Origin: Planctomycetaceae bacterium | Lineage (GTDB): Bacteria > Planctomycetota > Planctomycetia > Planctomycetales > Planctomycetaceae | DNA: 11,737 nt | Assembly (NCBI GenBank): GCA_020426425.1 | Contig: JAGQQB010000069.1 | Coordinates: 1 to 11,737, forward strand | Direction: 5' to 3' | In this document: piece after piece, positions 5,854 through 11,737 of the stretch | Numbering within the stretch: position 1 is the stretch's first letter | Layout of the letters: every line of letters starts with the position of its first letter | Program-made: the position numbers and the translations under genes | The notes under the pieces: generated by a model | What the model saw: only the letters and a program-made list of their open reading frames with translations | What the model was told of the DNA's origin: nothing | Databases searched by the model: none

Positions 5854-7146
5854 ATGTCTGTTCCCCCATTTCGCTTTGTACATGCGACCTGTTTGTCGCT
5901 GGATGAACCTCTGTGTGGATTGTCCCCTGCGCTGCAGGGAGAACCGCGTCAATTCGCGGAAGATGCGACACTGATCGCCTGGGAACGCATCCTCGACTTA
6001 TGCATTGATTCGCATGTGGAGTGCCTGCTCCTCACGGGCAACTGTTTCGCCCAGGGTTCTGGGAGCCTGCGCGCCCGGGTAGCGCTTGAACGAGGGTTAC
6101 GTCGGCTCGATGAAGCGGGGGTTGACGTCTTCATTGTGCCCGGTCCCCAGGATCCGCTCTCTGCCTGGAAGCGAGATTTGAAATTGCCGGGACGCGTGGT
6201 GGTGCTGGGAGACGAAACCGCTGCTCCACGATTCATCACCCGAGATGGTGAAGTTCTAGCCTCGGTCCGGGTGATCGCGTCTGCCGATTCCGATGAAGCC
6301 GACTGGTCCGCTCAGGGCCCAGCGGCATTCGATCCAGTGAAAGCTCCGTTCCATATTGGACTGGTGCCCGCGGGAACGCCAGTGGTGTGGCAGCAGCATC
6401 ATCCTGAGACGGTTGATCGTCCCGATGTCTCCCGCGCGGCGGTGACATTGATTCGTGCGGCGATGGAATCGGGCTGTGACTATCTGGCGCTCGGCGCGGG
6501 ACATCGCGCGACGCATGCATTCACTGGCGGCGTGGCTCATGATCCCGGACCGGTGCAATCGCTCAATGCTCGACTCACCGGTCCCTGTGGCGTGAGTGTC
6601 GTTGAGGTGCTCAGCAGCGGAGAGACCCGCATCGCCCCCAGCACCGTCGCACCAGTGCGCTGGGAGTCGCTCGGAGCGGAACTGACGGAAGAGACCACCT
6701 GGGAAACGCTCGTCGAGCAGATGTCGTTGACGCTGCTGGACCGTGAACCGGACTCCGACGATGAGCTTTGGATCATCCGCTGGAAGCTGCGTGGGCATGG
6801 CCCGTTGATCAAGGAACTGCAGTCGCAACGGACGCAGCGGGAACTGGCGGATCTGATCGAAGTGGAAGTTGCCGGACATCACGAAACGCGGCGAGTGCAT
6901 CAATTCCTGCGCGAGCCACACTGGGATCTGCTGCGTGCTGCCGAAGAAGATTCCCTCACACGCACGTACATCGACATTGTGGACGAGGCAGGAGCCGCAA
7001 CAGCCGATGCTGTCCGTGGCGAGCTCCTGAATCTGGATTGGGGGACAGGCACACAACGCCGTGTGCTGGCTCACCTGCTGGACGAAACATCAACTGAGGA
7101 ACTGCTGGCGGACGCGAAGTCGGCTGGTCTGGTCTGGTTGACATAG
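5854..7146 (+). CDS. YhaO/SbcD-like metallophosphoesterase-fold protein, probably catalytically inactive
   Basis: A 430-residue protein laid out like the Mre11/SbcD/YhaO nuclease subunit that pairs with Rad50/SbcC/YhaN ATPases. The N-terminal phosphoesterase fold is visible but the metal ligands are changed: motif I (normally DxH) is RFVHATCLSLDEPL, with Cys13 and Ser15; motif II (GD) is LLLTGNCFAQG, with Asn63; motif III (GNHD) is VPGPQDPLSAW, with Pro98 and Gln99; the expected His after the IGL strand is absent (HIGLVPAGTP, 167-176); motif V (GHxH) is ALGAGHR, keeping only His217. The C-terminal half (residues ~265-430) has the acidic helical character of the ATPase-binding region. The start at 5854 has a strong Shine-Dalgarno and family-like wording, while an upstream GTG at 5818 adds 12 residues of no value. 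The YhaN-type ATPase gene follows 173 bases later. I infer a structural or regulatory partner rather than a nuclease. Confidence 0.85.
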   Translation: MSVPPFRFVHATCLSLDEPLCGLSPALQGEPRQFAEDATLIAWERILDLCIDSHVECLLLTGNCFAQGSGSLRARVALERGLRRLDEAGVDVFIVPGPQDPLSAWKRDLKLPGRVVVLGDETAAPRFITRDGEVLASVRVIASADSDEADWSAQGPAAFDPVKAPFHIGLVPAGTPVVWQQHHPETVDRPDVSRAAVTLIRAAMESGCDYLALGAGHRATHAFTGGVAHDPGPVQSLNARLTGPCGVSVVEVLSSGETRIAPSTVAPVRWESLGAELTEETTWETLVEQMSLTLLDREPDSDDELWIIRWKLRGHGPLIKELQSQRTQRELADLIEVEVAGHHETRRVHQFLREPHWDLLRAAEEDSLTRTYIDIVDEAGAATADAVRGELLNLDWGTGTQRRVLAHLLDETSTEELLADAKSAGLVWLT

Positions 7147-7152
7147 ACTCAA

Positions 7153-7291
7153 GCGTCAATGCCGCGCGGGCCGCTCGGTATTGATGGACGCCCACTCTCG
7201 ATTTCGCCCGCACGAAATCTAGAGCGGAGACAACTCGAAGTCCTCCGCCGCGCCCGCACGTGGTGGGGCATGTGACTGCGGAGTCAGTCAC
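7153..7291. repeat. Three consecutive inverted repeats in the YhaO-YhaN spacer
   Basis: Three hairpin candidates follow each other between the two genes. First, GCGTCAAT (7153-7160) pairs with ATTGATGGACGC (7180-7191) with a small bulge around a GC-rich loop. Second, GATTTCGCCCGCACGAAATC (7200-7219) has a perfect 7-base-pair stem. Third, GTGACTGCGGAGTCAGTCAC (7272-7291) has a perfect 7-base-pair stem and an alternative TGACT/AGTCA pairing. None is followed by a T-run. A fourth very small one (TGGGTAGACCCA, 7307-7318) sits where the ribosome site of the next gene should be. They may tune relative expression of the two genes. Confidence 0.45.
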
Positions 7292-7319
7292 CCGACAATC
7301 CAACTTTGGGTAGACCCAG

Positions 7320-10300
7320 ATGAGAATTCGAGAACTCGAAATCGACCGCTTTGGCGTGTGGCAGGATGTCAGCCTGTCACTCGATCCTCACGGTGTGACG
7401 GCATTCTATGGTCCGAACGAGGCGGGCAAGTCGACGCTGATGCGCTTTGTGCGCGGCGTGCTGTTCGGATATCAGCCGCAGGACGAGCGGACGCCTGGGC
7501 CACATCCCACGACTGTGTCGTGCGCCGGATCGCTCGTGGTGACGCATGAAGGACAGGACTATGTCCTGCGTCGTGTCTCGACCAAAGGGACGCGCGGGCA
7601 ATTGGAGATCAACGGCCGCGCTGTCGCCGATCACGATCCTCTCATCGAGCAGATTCGTGGTGAAGCGAGCGAATCGCTGTTTCAAAATATCTTTGCCATT
7701 GGGCTGAACGAATTGCAGCAGTTGGCGACGCTCAGCGGCGAAGAAGTTGCTCAGCATGTGTATGGCCTGTCGCTGGGGCCAGACGGGCAACGGATTCTGC
7801 GGACGCAGACGGCACTGTCACAGGAGCGGACGAGACTGCTGGGCGAAGATCAGCGCAGCGGCGAGATCAATTCACTGCTCAAGCAGCTGGAACAGATCGA
7901 CCGAGAGATTGCCAAGACGAGTGCCCCCACCGAACAACATGCACAACTGCAGCAGCGGCGTTTGGAACTGGAAGAGAACATCGCGACCGACAAGCGTCGG
8001 CAACGTGATCTGCAACAGGCGCTGCGTGGGCATCAGTTCATTCAGCGCGCATGGGTGCCGTGGAGTCGCGAACGGGATCTGCAACGTCAACTCAAGGCGC
8101 TGCCGGCGTTTGATCTCTCGCCAGAAACGCTGGAACGCTTTGACGAACTCGACCTCGAGCTCGCTGAGGTGGAAGGGACCCGGCGACGTCTGCTGGAAGA
8201 TGCCCGTCGGCTGAAGAAGCAGTCGGACGACATTCGCACGCGGCCCGAGTTCGAAGAGCATGCCTGTCGCATTCAGAATCTGTTCGATCAGCGCGACAAG
8301 ATGCAGGCGATCGAACGTCGGCTCGCCGAGGGCACCTCGCCTGTCGTGAAGCGGCAACCGGTTCCTGAAGTCCAGCCACTGCTGAGCCGCATTGATGCAC
8401 GCTGGACCACCGATCAACTCGAACGACTCGACACGTCGCCCAATCAACTCAGCCGGTTAATGCGACAGGCTGATGGATATCGAGCCGCACTTCGGAAACG
8501 GGGACGCATTGTTAAACGGTACAAACAGCGATCCGTCTACGCCCAGCGCAAGCAGAAGGAGTGGGAACAGCGTGTGAAACTGTTGGGGACGGAGTCGCCG
8601 CCGGAGGCCCGCAAACAGTTGCAGAAGCGGATCGCTGAACTTGAAGAACTCGGCAAGTTGCGAACGCGTCGCGATCAACTGTCACAGGCGGCTCATTTTT
8701 TAAGCGGCCCGGCGATGTCTCGCGTTGTGGGGCACGAGCTACCGCCATTCTTCTGGACGGTCCTCTGGTTCTTCGCCGCCGGGGGCATCGTGCTGCTGGC
8801 CTGTGGCTTGTATGCTGCCGGTCACAACTACGAAAATATCGTGCGGGGTGATTGGACCGCCGCGCTGGTGGGCGCCATCTACGGCTTGATGGGGTTGTCC
8901 GCATTGGCGCTGGCGTACACGATGCGGCAACACTTCACGTCGCAGGAAGTGCGCATCAGCGGCGCTGGCAACGAACACGAACGGCTGCAACAGGAACTCG
9001 AAACGATCGACGAAACGATCCGCGGTCTCACCCGCAGTGATGCACTTCGGCCGGCCCTCTCGCAGTCGGTCGCACGTTCGGGAGAAACGGAACCGGTCTC
9101 TGATCGTCAGTTGCTGGCGCGGCTGCGGCAGGAACTGGCCGATCTGCAGGGACTCGAAGAACTCGGACAACGTGTTGAACGTATGCGGAAGAAACTCTCC
9201 GGAATGCGTCAGCAACTGCAGGACGTACAGAAGGGAGTTTCGCGCAGTCGTCGCGAATGGGGCGAACTGTTGCGCGGTCTGGGGATGCAGGAGTCGCTCA
9301 AGACCGAACCCGCGATTCGTACGTTTGCTCAACTGACGGAAGCCAAATCGCTCTGGCAGCAGGGACAGCAGACTGTGGTGCCGACGGTCGATCGGGATCG
9401 TGAGGATCTCGAGGAGTACCGGCAACAGGTGGAAACGCTCGGGGTGAAATTGCATGGCGCTGGTTACCGCGTGCGGGACTACTATCGCGATGTCGCCGAC
9501 TGGGAACAGGAAGTTCGGGCCATCGCCGAGCGGCGTCGCGAGCGACTGCAACTGCGGAAGTCGGCGAAAGAAAAGAAGGTGGAGGCCGATCGGCATCTGG
9601 ACCGGCTCAAGCGATTGCAGCAGCAACGGACTGCGTTGCTTGCTCGGCTGGGTGTCTCCAATCGCGATGAAATCCAAGAGCGTCTGGCAATGCTCGAGCA
9701 ACGATCGGGACTGGAACGCAAGATTCAGGATGTCCGTTCCGAACTGATGCGACTGGCTGAAACCGAACCGGAACTGGCGATCGTCGACGACCACTTCCGC
9801 GACTTCAGCGAAGATGACGCGAAGCGGTCGATCGAGAAGGCACGGTCCGAACTGAGCGAAGTCGAAGCCAGCCTCGAACTGTGGCATGAAGAACTCGGCA
9901 GGGTGCGTCAGGAACTGCGGGAAGTGGAAGATGACCGGCGGCTGACCTCACTGCGGTTCGATCGCGTACAAGTGATGGCCGCGATCAAAGCGGCGACTGA
10001 TCGCTGGTGCGCGACACGACTGGCCGACGACCTGGTCGGCTCGTTGCGGGAACGCATCGAAAAGGGCCGACAACCCAGGACCCTCAAGCGCGCATCCGAG
10101 TATCTGCAGGATCTCACGCTCGACCGGTACCAGAACATCTGGACGCCACTGGGTGAACGGACGCTGGTAGTCGATGACGATCAGCACAAGTCGTTGCGCA
10201 TCGATCAGCTCAGCAGCGGCACCCGAGAACAGGTGTTCCTCGCGATTCGCCTGGCGATGGTCGATGGTCTGTCCGAACAAGGCATGGAACTGCCACTGGT

Positions 10301-10490
10301 GCTCGACGATGTCACCGTGAACTTCGACCAGGTGCGCTCGGAAGCAGCGGTCAAGACATTACTGCAGGCGGCGGAAGAAGGACAGCAGATCATGCTGTTC
10401 ACGTGCCACTTGCATCTGATGCATCTGTTCCAGAACAACGGTGTCGAGCCGGTTTGTCTGCCGGGGCACGCACCGCTGGTCGGTTCGTGA
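7320..10490 (+). CDS. YhaN/SbcC/Rad50-like ABC ATPase with two central membrane helices
   Basis: A 1056-residue SMC-like ATPase, by family the motor partner of the YhaO/SbcD-like protein encoded just upstream. The N-terminal half-site begins MRIRELEIDRFGVW and has Walker A GPNEAGKST at 31-39, then a Q-loop region near FQNIFAIGLNELQQL. Long heptad-rich, Glu/Arg/Gln-rich coiled coils cover ~170-470 and ~540-900. The C-terminal half has the ABC signature LSSGTREQVFLAIRLAM from 964, Walker B LPLVLDDVTVNFD (Asp996, Asp997) and the H-loop FTCHLHL with His1030. In place of a CxxC zinc hook at the coiled-coil tip there are two hydrophobic segments, ~477-501 (FFWTVLWFFAAGG...) and ~512-535 (WTAALVGAIYGLMG...), separated by about ten residues, so the tip is probably in the membrane. 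The ATG at 7320 lacks a clear Shine-Dalgarno. DNA binding is inferred from family only. Confidence 0.92.
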   Translation: MRIRELEIDRFGVWQDVSLSLDPHGVTAFYGPNEAGKSTLMRFVRGVLFGYQPQDERTPGPHPTTVSCAGSLVVTHEGQDYVLRRVSTKGTRGQLEINGRAVADHDPLIEQIRGEASESLFQNIFAIGLNELQQLATLSGEEVAQHVYGLSLGPDGQRILRTQTALSQERTRLLGEDQRSGEINSLLKQLEQIDREIAKTSAPTEQHAQLQQRRLELEENIATDKRRQRDLQQALRGHQFIQRAWVPWSRERDLQRQLKALPAFDLSPETLERFDELDLELAEVEGTRRRLLEDARRLKKQSDDIRTRPEFEEHACRIQNLFDQRDKMQAIERRLAEGTSPVVKRQPVPEVQPLLSRIDARWTTDQLERLDTSPNQLSRLMRQADGYRAALRKRGRIVKRYKQRSVYAQRKQKEWEQRVKLLGTESPPEARKQLQKRIAELEELGKLRTRRDQLSQAAHFLSGPAMSRVVGHELPPFFWTVLWFFAAGGIVLLACGLYAAGHNYENIVRGDWTAALVGAIYGLMGLSALALAYTMRQHFTSQEVRISGAGNEHERLQQELETIDETIRGLTRSDALRPALSQSVARSGETEPVSDRQLLARLRQELADLQGLEELGQRVERMRKKLSGMRQQLQDVQKGVSRSRREWGELLRGLGMQESLKTEPAIRTFAQLTEAKSLWQQGQQTVVPTVDRDREDLEEYRQQVETLGVKLHGAGYRVRDYYRDVADWEQEVRAIAERRRERLQLRKSAKEKKVEADRHLDRLKRLQQQRTALLARLGVSNRDEIQERLAMLEQRSGLERKIQDVRSELMRLAETEPELAIVDDHFRDFSEDDAKRSIEKARSELSEVEASLELWHEELGRVRQELREVEDDRRLTSLRFDRVQVMAAIKAATDRWCATRLADDLVGSLRERIEKGRQPRTLKRASEYLQDLTLDRYQNIWTPLGERTLVVDDDQHKSLRIDQLSSGTREQVFLAIRLAMVDGLSEQGMELPLVLDDVTVNFDQVRSEAAVKTLLQAAEEGQQIMLFTCHLHLMHLFQNNGVEPVCLPGHAPLVGS

Positions 10491-10577
10491 GTTCGCATTT
10501 CGTGACTGGATCAGGTCGTGTCGCCAGATGGCGCAACGATTGATTCCCTTCCCCTGTTGCGGGCATCTTCGTGGTTG

Positions 10578-11411
10578 ATGACCAACTCCCTAGACAACTC
10601 GGGTAACGTGCGAGCCTGGCTAATGCCGGGCCTGCTGCTGCTGTCGCTGGCAGGTTGTCACCTTGCGCGGGAACGGTCTGTCACAAACAACGGTTTGCCA
10701 GACCGATACGCCATCGAACTCGGGCAATTGATCATCCGCTCTGATGTACCGCTGCAGCGTGATGAACCGCTCTTGGACGAACTCCAGGATCTGCGGGAAG
10801 AAATCATCGCCACTCTGGAGCTCAATTCCCCCCGGCGTCCGGTCGTGGTGCATCTATTTGCGAACGAGGAGCATTACACCAAATACATGCGGGCGGCGTT
10901 TCCGAACCTGCCGCCACGGCGGGCGTTTTTCGTTGGCTCTCCCACCGAACTGGGCGTCTACGCTTTCTGGGGCGACAACGTAGAAGAGGACCTGCGGCAT
11001 GAATACACGCACGGAGTGCTGCATGCCTCACTCAAGACAGTTCCCCTGTGGCTCGATGAAGGACTGGCTGAATACTTCGAGACCACGCGCGGCGGGAGTG
11101 GTCGCCTCCATCCAGAACACGCCCGCCGCCTGGCCCTGGCTGTGAGCAACGGCTGGCGTCCCGACCTGTCCCGGCTGGAGAAACTGGAAGATGTCGCCCA
11201 GATGCAACGGGCCGACTACCAGGAATCCTGGGCCTGGGTCCACTACCTGCTGCACGAAGCCCCCGATGGCAGTGAAGTGCTGGTGGACTACTGCCAAGAA
11301 CTCGCCCAAACCAGCAATCCGCCCCAATTCGAAACCCAACTCCGCCCGCTCTTCCCCGATGCGGAACTGCGACTGACTAGCTACATCACCATGGTACTGC
11401 GTACGGAATAG
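10578..11411 (+). CDS. Putative gluzincin metalloprotease lipoprotein (DUF1570 / peptidase MA-like)
   Basis: A 277-residue exported lipoprotein: the signal peptide ends LLLLSLAGC with a textbook lipobox (LAGC, Cys27). The mature domain contains a zinc-peptidase motif, LRHEYTHGVLHA, with His141, Glu142 and His145, followed by VPLWLDEGLAEYFE; Glu161 is the likely third zinc ligand by comparison with gluzincins (the (N/D)EG..A.Y motif). Length and layout resemble planctomycete DUF1570 or peptidase-MA-like proteins. I chose the ATG at 10578; a GTG at 10518 would add 20 residues before the signal peptide, and an ATG at 10623 would leave a very short one. It follows the YhaN-like gene by 87 bases on the same strand and could be co-transcribed. 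The substrate is unknown. An insertion sequence begins just after its stop codon. Confidence 0.82.
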   Translation: MTNSLDNSGNVRAWLMPGLLLLSLAGCHLARERSVTNNGLPDRYAIELGQLIIRSDVPLQRDEPLLDELQDLREEIIATLELNSPRRPVVVHLFANEEHYTKYMRAAFPNLPPRRAFFVGSPTELGVYAFWGDNVEEDLRHEYTHGVLHASLKTVPLWLDEGLAEYFETTRGGSGRLHPEHARRLALAVSNGWRPDLSRLEKLEDVAQMQRADYQESWAWVHYLLHEAPDGSEVLVDYCQELAQTSNPPQFETQLRPLFPDAELRLTSYITMVLRTE

Positions 11412-11536
11412 TTCGTTGCATGTGAGCAGTAATACCAGGGCAATCGCATGTCGAGGTGAGTGTTTGGACCAAGTTTTGCATCGTTTCGATTTTGGTCAAG
11501 GGGGGATTTTGTTTTCCTCGGGATGCGTGGTTACTC

Positions 11537-11543
11537 AAGGAGG
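11537..11543 (+). promoter_or_regulatory. Ribosome binding site of the ISAs1-family transposase
   Basis: AAGGAGG is a near-complete anti-16S match, 10 bases before the ATG at 11554. It is the strongest such site in the window, contrasting with the weak or absent sites before several host genes here. Confidence 0.7.
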
Positions 11544-11553
11544 CGATTGCAAA

Positions 11554-11737
11554 ATGAACAATGGGTACTTTGAATTTCTTGCACACTTCGTCGAACTCAC
11601 CGATCCTCGGAAAGATCGTGGCAAGAATCATCAGTTGCTTGATATGGTGGCTTTGGCCTTGTGCGGCACCATTTGCGGGGCGAACAGTTGGGCGGATATT
11701 GAACGCTTCGCGCGGGCGCATCAGGACTGGTTCGAGC
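11554..11737 (+). CDS. ISAs1-family transposase, N-terminal part (cut by window edge)
   Basis: The first 61 codons read MNNGYFEFLAHFVELTDPRK, then a LLDMVALALCGTICGA stretch and NSWADIERFARAHQDWFE. This is the typical N-terminal transposase-associated domain of ISAs1-family (H-repeat-type) DDE transposases: a PDPR-like motif, the LLD..ALALC..ICGA helix and the W..IE.F...H..WF segment. Full-length relatives have roughly 370-380 residues, so about five sixths lies outside, including the DDE catalytic residues; intactness cannot be judged. AAGGAGG at 11537-11543 is a strong Shine-Dalgarno 10 bases before the ATG, and the codons are more A+T-rich than in the neighbouring genes, both as expected for an acquired element. 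Confidence 0.9.
   Translation, partial: MNNGYFEFLAHFVELTDPRKDRGKNHQLLDMVALALCGTICGANSWADIERFARAHQDWFE

Larger units (their letters stand above)
11436..11737 (+). mobile_element. ISAs1-family insertion sequence, left end (right part outside the window)
   Basis: The transposase start below identifies the element. Its likely left terminal inverted repeat begins with CAGGGCAATCGCATG at 11436, which agrees with my recollection that ISAs1-family ends start CAGGG. The exact edge and target duplication cannot be proved because the right end is not in view. The ~118-base leader is richer in A+T than the flanking genes and includes a nested hairpin (GACCAA 11467-11472 with TTGGTC 11492-11497, inner ATCG/CGAT). 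Confidence 0.65.

Noticed and set aside
6256..7074. Minus-strand open frame of 272 codons
   Set aside because: Antisense to the YhaO-like gene and rich in Arg, His, Ser and Gln, typical of a shadow frame.
8739..9887. Minus-strand open frame of 382 codons
   Set aside because: Antisense to the coiled-coil part of the ATPase; the Gln, Leu and Phe richness reflects the complement of CAG, GAA and CTG codons.
1..11737. CRISPR array, tRNA or rRNA genes
   Set aside because: No regularly spaced direct repeats, no clover-leaf-like sequence and no rRNA-like conserved blocks were seen.

Overview
The window looks like a piece of a planctomycete chromosome (Planctomycetota). This rests on moderately high GC with GC-rich third codon positions, a small lipoprotein of a kind I associate with planctomycetes (GGQTLPS... 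and DDVQYFPAGPEFKL motifs), a UvrA variant with the wording NFSFNSPLGWCPACEGLG followed by an AVSAWPD segment, a DUF1570-like HEYTH lipoprotein, and a YhaO/YhaN-type gene pair. These attributions come from recalled family patterns, not from a database search.

Layout. Bases 1-685 (minus strand) hold a UvrA-like frame that runs off the left edge but starts in the middle of the protein. The N-terminal ATP-binding part cannot be present, because an unrelated intact gene lies just upstream. Bases 734-1043 carry no gene I can defend and look like eroded coding DNA. Bases 1044-1652 (minus) encode a stand-alone adenylylsulfate (APS) kinase, cysC. A 498-base divergent spacer with inverted and direct repeats separates it from a 1005-residue gene (2151-5168, plus). 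That gene encodes a multi-pass membrane protein with a PDZ-like extracytoplasmic segment, a GAF domain, a sigma-54 AAA+ domain and a Fis-type helix-turn-helix, so it appears to be a membrane-embedded sigma-54 activator without a receiver domain. Convergent with it is a small lipoprotein gene (5262-5510, minus).

From 5854 to 11411 three plus-strand genes follow each other: a metallophosphoesterase-fold protein of the SbcD/Mre11/YhaO type that has lost nearly all metal ligands; a 1056-residue SbcC/Rad50/YhaN-type ABC ATPase whose coiled-coil tip carries two membrane helices instead of a zinc hook; and a lipoprotein with a gluzincin HExxH metalloprotease motif. They may form one transcription unit, although the spacers (173 and 87 bases) leave room for internal promoters. 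The first two should form a complex by family analogy. With a dead nuclease subunit and a membrane-anchored ATPase, it is unlikely to be a standard DNA-end-processing nuclease.

At the right edge an ISAs1-family insertion sequence begins about 24 bases after the lipoprotein stop codon; only the first 61 codons of its transposase are in view. No tRNA, rRNA or CRISPR array was seen. The most unusual items are the pseudo-nuclease plus membrane-anchored SMC-like ATPase pair and the membrane-embedded sigma-54 activator.
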